This document shows, piece after piece, positions 41,978-50,606 of a DNA stretch of 64,000 nucleotides. The translations under genes and the position numbers were made by a program. How positions within the stretch are numbered: position 1 is the stretch's first letter; each line of letters opens with the position of its first letter. Source of the DNA: Archangium violaceum (GTDB lineage: Bacteria > Myxococcota > Myxococcia > Myxococcales > Myxococcaceae). The notes below the pieces were generated by a model that was not told the origin of the DNA, made no database searches, and was given only the letters and a program-made list of their open reading frames with translations. The stretch covers positions 10,977,501-11,041,500 of the forward strand of contig NZ_CP069338.1 of assembly GCF_016859125.1 (NCBI RefSeq). The letters are read 5' to 3'.

Positions 41978-43497
41978 CATCCACTTCCCCTGTGCGCTAC
42001 ACGATTCCCTGGAGTATTTCGGCGGCGGCATTGCTGCTCACGCTCGGAGGATGCAGTACCACTCCCGAGCCGGCGCCCCAGTCCCGGTGCGAGAGCTTCC
42101 GTGGAAGGACCCTCGAGGAGGCACGAATCACCGGGGCCGAGCTCGTCGCCGCATCCGGCCAGTTGCCCGAGTACTGCAAGGTCACGGGCACGCTTCCGCC
42201 CGCCCTCGACTTCGAGGTGCGTCTGCCCTCTGAGTGGAACGAGAAGACGGTCTACGCCGGAGGCGGCGGCTTCGACGGCTCCATTCCCAGCACGGACGTC
42301 TACACGGCGAAAGGCTATGCCGCCATCGCCTCCAATGGCGGACATACGGGTGATGTCCTGGACGCCTCCTTCGCCCTGGATCCCCAGAAGCTCGACGACT
42401 ACGCGTACCTCTCCATCCACCGCGTGCTTCCCATCGCGAAAGCGATCATCCAGGAGAATTACGGCAAGAGCTCCGCGAAGACCTGGTTCGAGGGGTGCTC
42501 CAATGGCGGCCGTGAGGCGCTGATCGAAGCGCAGCGGTGGCCGGAGGACTTCGATGGAATCATCGCCCGGGCCCCCGCCTACGACTTCGTGGAGTTGCTG
42601 ATTGCCCACAACCGGAACACCCGGCAGCTCATGAGGCCCGGTGCCAGTCTTCCCTCCGCGAAGCTCCAGGTCCTGGGCAAGGCGGTCCTCGATGCGTGTG
42701 ATGCGAAGGATGGCGTCGCGGACGGCATCATCTCCCATCCCGCGGCCTGCCAGTTCGATCCCGCTGTCCTCCAATGCGCCGGGGCCGAGCAGAATGACTG
42801 TCTGACGGCCGAGCAGGTGGCCTCCGCGAAGACGATCTACTCCCCCACGAGCCTCAATGGCACGACCCTCTATCCGGGATGGCCCGCCGGAGGAGAGGCC
42901 GATCCGGAAGGTTGGGCCGCGTGGTTCACGGGAAATGGGAACGCCACGGCCTCCGCTGGAGGCCTCTTCGGGAGCGGCCTGGTCAAATACCTCATTACCC
43001 GGGATCCGAACTACGACCCGCTGACCTTCGAGCCCAACGACTGGCTGCCACGGATCAACGAGATGTCCGCGCTGGTGTCGGCCAACAGCACGGACCTGGG
43101 ACGGTTCCAGGCGCGCGGTGGGAAGTTGATTCTCTGGCACGGTGGCACCGATGCGGCCATCAGCCAGAAGGGAACAGCGGCGTATTACGAGGGCGTGGTC
43201 CAGAGCGCGGGCGGGCAGGCCGCGGCGGATGCGTTCGTCGAGTACTTCCCCGCCCCGGGGGTCAATCACTGCGCGGGTGGAGCCGGCGCCGACACGGTGG
43301 ATCTGCTCACCGCCCTGGAGAACTGGGTCGAGAAGGGCGTTGCTCCTTCGCAGGCGAAGCTGGTGGCGACGAAGCTCGATCCCCAGACAGGTGAGAGCGT
43401 CCTCTCCAGGCCCCTGTGCAAGTACCCGCGCTATCCCAGGTACAAGGGCACCGGAGACATCAACTCGGCCGACAGCTTCACCTGCGTCGACCCCTGA
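41974..43497 (+). CDS. Tannase/feruloyl-esterase family lipoprotein
   Basis: A 507-residue secreted alpha/beta-hydrolase with lipobox LLLTLGGC. The tannase/feruloyl esterase core shows GCSNGGREAL (catalytic Ser and its flanking Cys), ILWHGGTDAAI (Asp) and VNHCAGG (His with Cys), i.e. the CS-D-HC arrangement with a disulfide linking the catalytic residues. It releases gallic or ferulic acids from plant polymers, or acts on related esters. The ATG at 41974 is directly coupled to the preceding gene. A terminator-like hairpin lies 190 bp downstream. Confidence 0.9.
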   Translation: MTSTSPVRYTIPWSISAAALLLTLGGCSTTPEPAPQSRCESFRGRTLEEARITGAELVAASGQLPEYCKVTGTLPPALDFEVRLPSEWNEKTVYAGGGGFDGSIPSTDVYTAKGYAAIASNGGHTGDVLDASFALDPQKLDDYAYLSIHRVLPIAKAIIQENYGKSSAKTWFEGCSNGGREALIEAQRWPEDFDGIIARAPAYDFVELLIAHNRNTRQLMRPGASLPSAKLQVLGKAVLDACDAKDGVADGIISHPAACQFDPAVLQCAGAEQNDCLTAEQVASAKTIYSPTSLNGTTLYPGWPAGGEADPEGWAAWFTGNGNATASAGGLFGSGLVKYLITRDPNYDPLTFEPNDWLPRINEMSALVSANSTDLGRFQARGGKLILWHGGTDAAISQKGTAAYYEGVVQSAGGQAAADAFVEYFPAPGVNHCAGGAGADTVDLLTALENWVEKGVAPSQAKLVATKLDPQTGESVLSRPLCKYPRYPRYKGTGDINSADSFTCVDP

Positions 43498-43558
43498 CAC
43501 GCCGGGTTGTCAAGGCCCCCCCGGGACGTTCCACCGGTCGCTCTGGCGGCGAACAGCA

Positions 43559-43675
43559 ATGGCTCCCCTCGAGACCGAACTGCTCCGAGACACCCTCGAG
43601 CACATCGACCTCAAGGCCCATGACGTCCGCGCCCTCGTGACCCTGCGAGAAGCCTGCCAGGCCTCCACCTCCTGA
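43559..43675 (+). CDS. 38-residue small protein
   Basis: ATG at 43559 and stop at 43675 give a short peptide with TELLRDTLEHIDLKAHDVRA and LVTLREACQA. The pattern resembles conserved short myxobacterial peptides that I recall only vaguely. No clear ribosome site; could be a gene fragment. Lies between the esterase and its hairpin. Confidence 0.4.
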   Translation: MAPLETELLRDTLEHIDLKAHDVRALVTLREACQASTS

Positions 43676-43686
43676 ATAGGGGCTCC

Positions 43687-43717
43687 GGACAGCCTGTTCG
43701 TCCTGGACAGGCTGTCC
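43687..43717 (+). terminator. Hairpin after esterase and small ORF
   Basis: Perfect 11-bp arms GGACAGCCTGT / ACAGGCTGTCC with a nine-base loop. A second GGGCGCCC palindrome and a run of six T follow near 43740, together forming a good termination region. Confidence 0.65.
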
Positions 43718-43780
43718 TCCCTCTTTGGGCGCCCCCTCTTTTTTGGATTTGATATCGAGAACCGCGGTACGGAGGAACGA

Positions 43781-43954
43781 ATGGAAGAAGTCCTCGTGGT
43801 GTCGTTACTGGGCATGCTGGCGTTTGGCGGCCTCTTCCTGATCTTCTGCCCGGAGTGGTGGAGCACGAGCCTGGGCACGCTGAAGGAGGAGAAGAAGCCG
43901 GAGGCCGGGCGCCCGAAAGCGGGCAAGGCCGAGGCCCGCGAGGCGGACAAGTAG
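43781..43954 (+). CDS. 57-residue single-span membrane peptide
   Basis: ATG with GGAGG four bases upstream. The protein has one hydrophobic span (VLVVSLLGMLAFGGLFLIFC), then PEWWST and a charged Lys/Glu tail (KKPEAGRPKAGKAEAREADK). Unknown function. The gene sits alone, before the sigma-54 promoter at 43974. Confidence 0.6.
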   Translation: MEEVLVVSLLGMLAFGGLFLIFCPEWWSTSLGTLKEEKKPEAGRPKAGKAEAREADK

Positions 43955-43973
43955 GCGATCAGCCCCCGCCGGC

Positions 43974-43989
43974 TGGCACACCCCGTGCA
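43974..43989 (+). promoter_or_regulatory. Sigma-54 -24/-12 promoter before the unknown gene at 44030
   Basis: TGGCACACCCCGTGCA has GG (43975) and GC (43987) ten bases apart; only one -12 base differs from TTGCA. Predicted start is near 44000, about 30 nt before the ATG. Confidence 0.6.
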
Positions 43990-44029
43990 ATGACCGGATG
44001 CCGTACTCACCACGTAAAGGGCATCCCTC

Positions 44030-45214
44030 ATGAGCGTCCGGTTGGCACAGGCACAGGCGATGATTCCACGGCCGGGCGCGTCGGTTCGCGGACCCCAGGA
44101 GCAGCCACGGCGGGAGTCCTCGAAGTCCGAATCCGGCGGCAAGTCCTCCTCGGCCGGGGGCTCCTCCTCGGCGAAGTCCGGTGGAGCGGGCAAGAGCGGC
44201 GGGGCCAGGGGCGCGCAGCGCCAGGAGGGAATGGAGGCGGGCGGCTCCGTCGGAGCGCGGGCGGGTGGATTCGACGGGATGCCGGACAAGAACGAGCCCC
44301 AGGCCCGGGCCCGGCTTGAGCTCATCCAGGGAGAGGCGCCCCTTCCTCCCCCCCAGCAAGGCCAGGGTGTCCCTCAGCGCGCGGCGTCCATGGCGGCGGC
44401 GCCCGAGCTCTCCCGGGAGCGGAAGGTGGTGGGCCGCGAGGACTCCGGCGCCGAGCGCCAGGCCCTGGAGAGCCGCGCGAAGCTGCGCGCCGCGGTGATG
44501 GATCGTCTCCTCGCCGGCATGAAGGACGTCCACGCCCGGCTGAGCCAATTCCTCAAGAATCCCGGCCGTTTGGGCGTCGTCAACCTGAGCCTGGTGCTCA
44601 GCGAGAGCTCCATCACCCACGAGCTGTGGAAGGAGCCGGGTGCCACCGCCGAGGGCCGGGCCCACCTGGCGCGGATGTTGGGCCTCGATCCGGCACTGGA
44701 TGAGGCCTCGCTGCTGCAGGCGGTGATGGCCGAGGTACACCAGGCCTTCGTCGACTTCCAGGCCAGCCGCCCGGGCCAGGAGATACGGCAGCAGTACGAG
44801 GCGGTGCTCCAGCGCTATGAGGCGGTGAACGTGCTGCCCATCGTGCCGGGCCACGACACCGGACCCCTGCTGGCCGAGCTCGCCCGGCTCGGGATCGCCC
44901 ACGAGAAGGACTTCTCCCAGTCGCTGCTGGTGGATCCGCGGCTGCTCGCGGTGGGGCTCAGCGCCGAGGAGGGCTCGACCCAACAGGTCATGGTCGCCGG
45001 CCTGACGGTGCCCCAGCTCGGCACGCTCGTCGCCCACCTGCGCCGCCTCAATCCCCGGCTCACCAACCGGCAGCTGTGCCAGCTCCTCCTGCTCGCCTCC
45101 ACGGACCTGAAGAATGCGAGCCGCAAGCTCCTGGGACAGGCCGAGGTGGAGCAGGTGCAGGAACTGGCGCGCCAGCTCCTGCGGCTCCAGGCCGTCGAGC
45201 TGCTCTTCGTCTGA
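44030..45214 (+). CDS. Unknown 394-residue protein
   Basis: An N-terminal ~140 residues rich in Ser, Gly, Lys and Ala (KSESGGKSSSAGGSSSAKSG), looking disordered, precede a helical domain of about 250 residues (RLSQFLKNPGRLGVVNLSLV, LAHLRRLNPRLTN-like segments). No signal peptide or membrane span. I do not recognise the family. A secreted-effector or secretion-regulator layout is possible because the disordered start is typical of substrates, but that is inference. It shares a sigma-54 promoter type with the gene at 45433. Confidence 0.7.
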   Translation: MSVRLAQAQAMIPRPGASVRGPQEQPRRESSKSESGGKSSSAGGSSSAKSGGAGKSGGARGAQRQEGMEAGGSVGARAGGFDGMPDKNEPQARARLELIQGEAPLPPPQQGQGVPQRAASMAAAPELSRERKVVGREDSGAERQALESRAKLRAAVMDRLLAGMKDVHARLSQFLKNPGRLGVVNLSLVLSESSITHELWKEPGATAEGRAHLARMLGLDPALDEASLLQAVMAEVHQAFVDFQASRPGQEIRQQYEAVLQRYEAVNVLPIVPGHDTGPLLAELARLGIAHEKDFSQSLLVDPRLLAVGLSAEEGSTQQVMVAGLTVPQLGTLVAHLRRLNPRLTNRQLCQLLLLASTDLKNASRKLLGQAEVEQVQELARQLLRLQAVELLFV

Positions 45215-45238
45215 GCGCCCCGTGGGGTCCCGGAGGTG

Positions 45239-45306
45239 GTGACAACAGTCACCAGGGGATGACGGCAGTCACCAGCTCCGAGGCCTCAAGAAGTGACCGC
45301 TGTCAC
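45239..45306 (+). promoter_or_regulatory. Three inverted-repeat activator sites
   Basis: GTGACAACAGTCAC (45239), ATGACGGCAGTCAC (45259) and GTGACCGCTGTCAC (45293) share the palindrome GTGAC-N4-GTCAC. The first two start 20 bp apart, the third 34 bp later. They lie 45-112 bp upstream of the sigma-54 promoter at 45351, the usual range for an NtrC-type activator. Confidence 0.7.
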
Positions 45307-45350
45307 CAGGACGGGCCCCCTTTCGGGACGAAACACAGGGGGTGAGACGC

Positions 45351-45366
45351 TGGCACACCTCCTGCT
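45351..45366 (+). promoter_or_regulatory. Sigma-54 -24/-12 promoter before the gene at 45433
   Basis: TGGCACACCTCCTGCT has GG (45352) and GC (45364) ten bases apart. Predicted start near 45377, leaving a 56-nt leader. Confidence 0.65.
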
Positions 45367-45432
45367 CCTTGGCCGTACGTGCCCCCGACACACGGTCCCT
45401 GACCTCCACTTCATTTCCGAGGAACGCCCATC

Positions 45433-46431
45433 ATGTCTCTCTCGCCCGTTTCCAGGTCGCCCGTTTCCACGTGCAGCCCGCGCACCTCCAGCCTCGAGCC
45501 GCTTTCCACCCCGGCCAGGGGCTGCCTGCCGGACCTCCAGGACACGCAGCGGAGCAATCCCCTGCGGCAGCTGTTCGCGACCGATGGCTTCGACGCTCCG
45601 ACGGACCTGAAGAAGGCGGTGGGCCTCGAGGTGCTGGCGCAGGTGCTCGCGCAGATGGATCAGGTGCTGTCCATGGCCACGAGCCTGCTGGGCGGCGAGG
45701 GTGGCGCGGGTGTTCAGGGCCTGTCGGGCCTGGATTCGCCGCTGGGAGGCCTGGGCGGCGGAGTGCCTGAGATTGGCGGCGATGCCCCTGGTTTCCAGGC
45801 ACCGGCGGCAGCGGCGGCGCCCCAGGCACCGGCCGCACAGGGAGCTCCGGCCGCGAAGGCGGAGGGAGTCGCTCCGGCTGGCGGGTCGTCGAAGAACGGC
45901 AACACGATGACCTTCACCAACGATGGCAAATCGCCGATGACCATCCAGTTCACGCCCAACGCCGGTGAGAAGGCGATCGACTCCGTGACACTGAAGCCTG
46001 GTGAGAAGAAGACGCTGGAGTTCCCCGAGGGCTGGTCCGGCAACTTCCGCAGCACGTCTGGCGATGGAGCGGCGGCCACGCTCGGCGAGGTCAAGTTCGA
46101 CGGAGGCTTTGGCCAGACGTACTACGACGTGAGCTACATCGAGGGCGCCAATGCCGCCATGACCATCGCTCCCGAGGGCGGCGGCAAGAAGTCCGGCACG
46201 GAGGAGAGCCTCCTGGCGTCGGCCCCCGACTCGGTCAAGGCCAGGACGGCGGACGGCACGGTCTACGGCATCAAGAAGACCACCACGTCCAACGTTCAGG
46301 ACCCGAGCGTGGTGGACTTCTACCGGAAGCATGTGGGCGCCGACGAGGGCTACGTCATCCCCACCGATGACGCGAGCACGCTCGGGACCAACAGCTCCCA
46401 CCTGGAAGTCCACATGAAGGACCTGGCCTGA
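45433..46431 (+). CDS. Unknown protein with thaumatin-like beta domain
   Basis: A 332-residue protein. The first ~150 residues are Ser/Ala/Gly/Pro-rich and low in complexity, with a helical LEVLAQVLAQMDQVL stretch. Residues about 155-260 look like a beta-sandwich with MTFTNDGKSPMTIQFTP, KTLEFPEGWSGNFRS and TYYDVSYIEGANA, which recall thaumatin-like proteins. The end is mixed. No signal peptide is seen. It shares the promoter type of the gene at 44030 and is convergent with the one at 46435. Function unknown; the layout would suit a secreted or surface protein. Confidence 0.65.
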   Translation: MSLSPVSRSPVSTCSPRTSSLEPLSTPARGCLPDLQDTQRSNPLRQLFATDGFDAPTDLKKAVGLEVLAQVLAQMDQVLSMATSLLGGEGGAGVQGLSGLDSPLGGLGGGVPEIGGDAPGFQAPAAAAAPQAPAAQGAPAAKAEGVAPAGGSSKNGNTMTFTNDGKSPMTIQFTPNAGEKAIDSVTLKPGEKKTLEFPEGWSGNFRSTSGDGAAATLGEVKFDGGFGQTYYDVSYIEGANAAMTIAPEGGGKKSGTEESLLASAPDSVKARTADGTVYGIKKTTTSNVQDPSVVDFYRKHVGADEGYVIPTDDASTLGTNSSHLEVHMKDLA

Positions 46432-46434
46432 GGG

Positions 46435-46938
46435 TCAGGAGACAACTCCCCCCGTGCCCAGCGCCACCTCCTGCAGCAGCGCGTGGCGGAGCAGCATCAG
46501 GCCCGAGTAGCGCTCCTCGATGAGCGCGGCCTGCTCGGGCGTGAGAACCTCGCGCGCCGCCTGCCGGGCGGTGGGAACGCCGGCGCCATTGAGCAGGACA
46601 TGCAGGTAGAGCCCGGGCAACCCGCCGTTCAGGAGCCGGTTGCCCGCGACCACATGGGACTCGAAGAAGGCGTCGTCGGGCCGCTGGCCGTAGGCCAGGA
46701 GCATCGACTCGATGCGCGTGGTGTCGGCCATGTTCCGCGTGGCCGGGTGCTGGGCCAGCTTCGGGGCCAGGAGCGCGGCGAAGCGCTGGCACCAGGCGCG
46801 GAGGGCGGGCTCGGGCAGGGGAAGGAGCGGCTCCTGCTCGGAGAGGCCGAGCACCTGACGCAGGTCCCGGTAGATCTCCTTGCGCTGTTCGAACGGCAGG
46901 GTCCAGAGACCCTTTTTCAAGGCGTTCAATGCATCCAT
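46435..46938 (-). CDS. Unknown 167-residue helical protein
   Basis: ATG at 46938 with GAGGAGG seven bases upstream, so the start is well supported; the longer frame to 47292 overlaps the reductase and is rejected. The protein is soluble and helical (MDALNALKKGLWTLPFEQRK, PALRAWCQRFAALLAPKLA). No known motif. It follows the aldo/keto reductase by 47 bp on the same strand, so it may be cotranscribed, and ends 3 bp from the convergent gene at 46431. Confidence 0.65.
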   Translation of the reverse strand: MDALNALKKGLWTLPFEQRKEIYRDLRQVLGLSEQEPLLPLPEPALRAWCQRFAALLAPKLAQHPATRNMADTTRIESMLLAYGQRPDDAFFESHVVAGNRLLNGGLPGLYLHVLLNGAGVPTARQAAREVLTPEQAALIEERYSGLMLLRHALLQEVALGTGGVVS

Positions 46939-46985
46939 GGAAGCCTCCTCGGTGGCGCGAGTCTGCACCGGAATCCCCGTCTGCG

Positions 46986-47903
46986 TCACGGAACCTCGGA
47001 GCCCAGGGCCGCGCTCCAGATCGCGAACCAGTCCTGCAGCTCCATCTCCAGCGAGAGCGCACCCGCGGCCGAGGTGATGCGCTCGAGCCGGTTGGTGCCC
47101 ACGACCGGGATGATCCGGGACGGATGCCGCAACAGCCAGGCGAGGAGGAACTGCTCCTGATCCGCTCCGTACCGGCGCGCCAGCTCCGCCAGTACCGCGC
47201 GCACCCGCGTCTCGGCCTCGCCCTGCCCCGTCGCCAGCCGCCCCCCGGCCAGCGGCGACCAGGCCATGGGGGAGATCCGCGCCCGCATGCATTGGTCGAG
47301 CGTCCCATCCTGGAAGGCCGCCAGCCGAAGTGGGTGTATCTCCACCTGATTCGTCACCAGGGACACCGTCAACCGGGAGGCCAACATGTCGAACTGGGAC
47401 GGGGTGAAGTTGGACACGCCCAGGTGGCGCACCTTCCCCTGCCCCACCAACTGTTGCAGCGCCTCGGCGACTTCATCTGGATCCAACATCGGGCTCGGCC
47501 GGTGCAGGAGCAGGACGTCGAGATGGTCCGTGGCCAGGTTGCGCAGCGAGCTCTCCACGGACTCGACGATGTGCCGCCGCGAGTAGTCGTAGTGCTTGAG
47601 CCGGTTGTTCGGTCGCGCCGGGTTCACCAGCATGATGCCGCACTTGGTCACCAGCTCCATCTTCTGACGCAGTCCGGGGTGGGCCCGCAGCGCGGCGCCG
47701 AACGCGGCCTCGCACTGGTAACCGCCGTAGATGTCGGCATGGTCGAAGGTGGTGATGCCGTGATCCAGACAGGTCTGGATCCTGGCCAGCACCTGCTGGA
47801 CCTCGGCGCCACCGGGCACGGCCATCAACCGCCACAAGCCGTAGGCCACCCGGGAGACCTCGGGGCCCGAGGGCGCCATCCTCACGCGCATGGGAATGCT
47901 CAT
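46986..47903 (-). CDS. Aldo/keto reductase
   Basis: A 305-residue cytosolic aldo/keto reductase with tetrad Asp54 (TFDHADIYGG), Tyr59, Lys87 (LVTKCGI) and His134 (LLLHRPS). Typical barrel blocks follow (VRHLGVSNFTPSQF, AWSPLAGGR, IIPVVGTNRLERI). It resembles the YdhF group, which reduces ketones or aldehydes with NADPH; the substrate is unknown. ATG at 47903 used; no strong ribosome site. Confidence 0.88.
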   Translation of the reverse strand: MSIPMRVRMAPSGPEVSRVAYGLWRLMAVPGGAEVQQVLARIQTCLDHGITTFDHADIYGGYQCEAAFGAALRAHPGLRQKMELVTKCGIMLVNPARPNNRLKHYDYSRRHIVESVESSLRNLATDHLDVLLLHRPSPMLDPDEVAEALQQLVGQGKVRHLGVSNFTPSQFDMLASRLTVSLVTNQVEIHPLRLAAFQDGTLDQCMRARISPMAWSPLAGGRLATGQGEAETRVRAVLAELARRYGADQEQFLLAWLLRHPSRIIPVVGTNRLERITSAAGALSLEMELQDWFAIWSAALGSEVP

Positions 47904-47913
47904 GCGCCCTACC

Positions 47914-48068
47914 CTAGATCACCGCCGTGAAGTCCTCGTAGCCCTGGATGAGCCACGCCCTGGCGCGGGACTCGCCGCCGTCCGCTCCGTTCGTGTCGTG
48001 ATGGCGCAGGGGGCCGAAGTCCAGGCCCGTCAGACGTTCGATCTCCGCCACGGTGCCGCGCCCGTTCT
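47914..48068 (-). pseudogene. C-terminal fragment resembling a DNA/RNA non-specific endonuclease
   Basis: Between a stop near 48070 and the stop at 47914 the minus strand reads VAEIERLTGLDFGPLRHHDT and then a tail ending FTAVI. The EIERLTGLDFG pattern is the end of NUC1-type nucleases of this group as I recall. The catalytic part is absent and no start exists. Probably a remnant. Confidence 0.4.
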
Positions 48069-48143
48069 ATCGGATCTCCCATGGCCCTCGAGCTCGACGC
48101 CACCGCGGCGGCCCCCATGAACGGGGCCGCCGCCAGGAAGCCG

Positions 48144-48854
48144 TCAGGCGGCCGAGGTGGACAACGACGACCCCGAGCCGTCGTTGTCCCTCAGCTCCGC
48201 GAGCAGCCGCTCCCCCTCCTGCTCATCGATGGGGGTGAAGCGCTCGAGGTCCGGACGGTAGACATGCACCTGCGCGCGGCCGATGTCGAACCACCAGCCG
48301 TGCAGCCGCAACGTGCCGGCCTCCACGCGCTCGCGCACCAGGGGATAGGTGCGCAGGTGCTCGAGCTGCTGCAGCACGTTGAGCTGGCTGAGCCGATCCG
48401 CCGGGGGCAACCCCTCGCCCAGCTTTCCGCCGCCGCGCTCGAGCGCCTCCAGGGCGGGCCGGCCGAGCGCCAGCCAGCTGCCGAGGTTGGGGGTCCGCTG
48501 ATCGTTGTACCCCGCCAGCACCGCCTTCATGGCGCCGCAGCCGGAGTGCCCGCACACCACCACATCCACCACCGGCAGATGCAGCAGGGCGTACTCCACC
48601 GCCGCCGCCTCGGACCGATCGCCCAGCGACTGGCCGGCCGAGTCCGAGGGCGCCACCATGTTGCCCACGTTGCGCGTGACGAAGAGGTCACCCGGGTGGG
48701 TGGACACGACGAGGTTGGGCACCACGCGGCTGTCGGAGCACCCGATGAAGAGGCAATCCGGCGACTGCCCATGGGCCAGACGCGCGAAGGTGGAGCGATA
48801 GGCGGGAAGTCCGTGACGCTGGAAATCGAGTAGACCTTGAATGAGCTTCTTCAT
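48144..48854 (-). CDS. Beta-carbonic anhydrase
   Basis: A 236-residue beta-class enzyme with zinc ligands Cys39, His103 and Cys106 (FIGCSDSR and CGHSGCGAMK) and the Asp41/Arg43 pair. It interconverts CO2 and bicarbonate in the cytosol. It begins one base after the SulP stop (TGAAATG) on the same strand and is thus translationally linked to the anion transporter. SulP-anhydrase pairs are known for bicarbonate uptake. Confidence 0.93.
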   Translation of the reverse strand: MKKLIQGLLDFQRHGLPAYRSTFARLAHGQSPDCLFIGCSDSRVVPNLVVSTHPGDLFVTRNVGNMVAPSDSAGQSLGDRSEAAAVEYALLHLPVVDVVVCGHSGCGAMKAVLAGYNDQRTPNLGSWLALGRPALEALERGGGKLGEGLPPADRLSQLNVLQQLEHLRTYPLVRERVEAGTLRLHGWWFDIGRAQVHVYRPDLERFTPIDEQEGERLLAELRDNDGSGSSLSTSAA

Positions 48855-48855
48855 T

Positions 48856-50403
48856 TCACGCACCTTCCGAGGTGAGAGCAGTGGGGGCAGACGAAACGGG
48901 AACAGCGGACTTCGACGAGGCGATGGCGCCCTTGCGCGTCCAGACATCCTCGAGCGGCTCCATCCACACCTTGCCGCCCGTCTTGCGGTGCGTCTGGCAC
49001 CAGCTCTCCAGCGCCTCGTAGCCGGAGTGGTCCATCGACTCCACCGCGAGATCCAGCTCCACCTGGGCGCCCGCGGGCACCTGGGCGAGCGCGGTGGACA
49101 GCTTGGGGACGCCCACGAAGGTGAGGGCACCGCCCACGCGCACCTGGTGCACCTCGCCCTCCCGGCGCACCTGCACCTGCACCTGGCCCAGCTGCCACAG
49201 CAGGCGCAGCACGGCCAGCGCCAGGCCCATGCCAATACCGGCCAGCAGGTTGACACCCACCACACCGGCCACCGTCACCAGATACACGGGCAGCTCCCCG
49301 CGCCGGCGCAGCTCCCGGATGTGGTGCGCGTCCACCAGCTTGCCGCCCACGAAGACGAGCAGACCGGCCAGCACGGTGAGGGGCACCAGCCCCAACCACG
49401 AGCCCAGCAGGGACACGAAGAGCAACATCCACACGCCGTGCAGCACGGCGGACGCGCGCGTCTTGGCGCCCGCGGCGATGTTGGCGGCGCTGCGCACGAT
49501 GACGCCGGTGATGGGCAGACCCCCCACCAGACCCGAGACGGTGTTGGCCAGACCCTGCGCGACCAGTTCCTTGTCCAGGTTGGCGCGCGCGCCCGTGTGC
49601 AGCTTGTCGGTGGCCACCGCGCTCAGCAGCGACTCGGCGCTGGCCACCAGGGCCAGGGAGAACACCGCCGTCAGGAAGGCGCCCCAGTTGCCCTGGGGCA
49701 GCGAGGGAAGCTGGAGGCTGCTGAACAAATCACCGTTCAGATCCACCCGCTTCACGTCCGCATCCCAGATCGCGGCGGCCGCCGAGGCGAGCACCACCGC
49801 CACCAGCGGTCCGGGCACCCGCTTGAGACGGCTGTTGGGCATCACATGCCACAGCACCAGCACGCCGATGGTGAGCAGTCCGAGGATCGTCGCGGGACCG
49901 TGCAGGTCGGAGATCTGCTGCGGCAGCTCGCGCAGGTTCGCCCAGGCGTTGGACTGCGGAGCGCCGCCCAGCACGATGTGCAGCTGGCCCAGCACGATGA
50001 GGATGCCGATGCCCGCGAGCATGCCGTGGATGACGGCCGGGGAGATGGCCAGCGACGTGCGCGCCACCTTCAGCACACCGAGCGCGACCTGCACCAAACC
50101 CGCGGCGGCCACCGCGGCACAGGTGGCGGCGAAGCCCAGCTCCTGGATGAAGCCGAACACCATCACCGCCAGACCCGCCGCCGGGCCACTCACCAGGAGC
50201 GGCGCACCACCAAACGCCCCGACCACCAGACCGCCCACCACGCCGGCGATGAGGCCAGACATGATGGGAGCGCCCGAGGCCAGGGAGATGCCCATGCACA
50301 AGGGCAGGGCCACCAGGAAGACCACCAGGGAGGCAGGCACATCCCTGGCCAGCACGTCCTGGAGCGAGCCGGCGGAGCCGGCCTTCTGCTCATTGGACTT
50401 CAT
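48856..50403 (-). CDS. SulP-family anion (bicarbonate/sulfate) transporter with STAS domain
   Basis: A 515-residue transporter. The membrane part (about 1-410) contains VPASLVVFLVALPLCMGISL, GLIAGVVGGLVVGAFGGAPL, VSGPAAGL and VIHGMLAGIGILI; the C-terminal ~100 residues are a STAS domain (VELDLAVESMDHSGYEAL). With the coupled carbonic anhydrase, bicarbonate is the likely substrate, though sulfate cannot be excluded. ATG at 50403 is chosen because GTGGAGG lies upstream; the longer frame enters the promoter. Controlled by the sigma-54 promoter at 50476. Confidence 0.9.
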   Translation of the reverse strand: MKSNEQKAGSAGSLQDVLARDVPASLVVFLVALPLCMGISLASGAPIMSGLIAGVVGGLVVGAFGGAPLLVSGPAAGLAVMVFGFIQELGFAATCAAVAAAGLVQVALGVLKVARTSLAISPAVIHGMLAGIGILIVLGQLHIVLGGAPQSNAWANLRELPQQISDLHGPATILGLLTIGVLVLWHVMPNSRLKRVPGPLVAVVLASAAAAIWDADVKRVDLNGDLFSSLQLPSLPQGNWGAFLTAVFSLALVASAESLLSAVATDKLHTGARANLDKELVAQGLANTVSGLVGGLPITGVIVRSAANIAAGAKTRASAVLHGVWMLLFVSLLGSWLGLVPLTVLAGLLVFVGGKLVDAHHIRELRRRGELPVYLVTVAGVVGVNLLAGIGMGLALAVLRLLWQLGQVQVQVRREGEVHQVRVGGALTFVGVPKLSTALAQVPAGAQVELDLAVESMDHSGYEALESWCQTHRKTGGKVWMEPLEDVWTRKGAIASSKSAVPVSSAPTALTSEGA

Positions 50404-50475
50404 CACTCTCTCAGCCTCCACGTAACGAAAGCGTCGCGACTCCTTCCGGGGGCGCGGCGCGGTTCGCCCTTCGCT

Positions 50476-50493
50476 TGGCAAGGAGCGTGCCGG
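50476..50493 (-). promoter_or_regulatory. Sigma-54 -24/-12 promoter of the SulP-carbonic anhydrase operon
   Basis: On the minus strand CCGGCACGCTCCTTGCCA matches TGGCACG-N4-TTGC with GG and GC ten bases apart (GG at 50491/50490, GC at 50479/50478). Predicted start near 50467, about 64 nt before the SulP ATG. Confidence 0.75.
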
Positions 50494-50542
50494 GGGGATG
50501 GAGCCCGGCTTCCCTCTGACGAGGGTCGAGGACGTCCGAGGA

Positions 50543-50592
50543 GGACTTAAAGAATTTTGAAGCGGCGCGTCAGGGACTTAAAAATTCTTGAA
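50543..50592. promoter_or_regulatory. Two direct-repeat activator sites
   Basis: GGACTTAAAGAATTTTGAA (50543) and GGACTTAAAAATTCTTGAA (50574) are 19-bp near-identical repeats starting 31 bp apart, close to three helical turns. They sit about 50-100 bp upstream of the sigma-54 promoter, just after the regulator gene stop. Likely binding sites for the response regulator at 50607. Confidence 0.65.
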
Positions 50593-50606
50593 TTCCCCTT
50601 TATTCC

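Noticed and set aside
46435-47292. 285-residue version of the unknown gene at 46435
   Set aside because: Would overlap the aldo/keto reductase by over 300 bp; the ATG at 46938 has a clear GAGGAGG site.
48841-50550. 569-residue plus-strand ORF opposite SulP
   Set aside because: Antisense frame over the carbonic anhydrase/SulP operon; low-complexity His/Gln-rich translation, no family.
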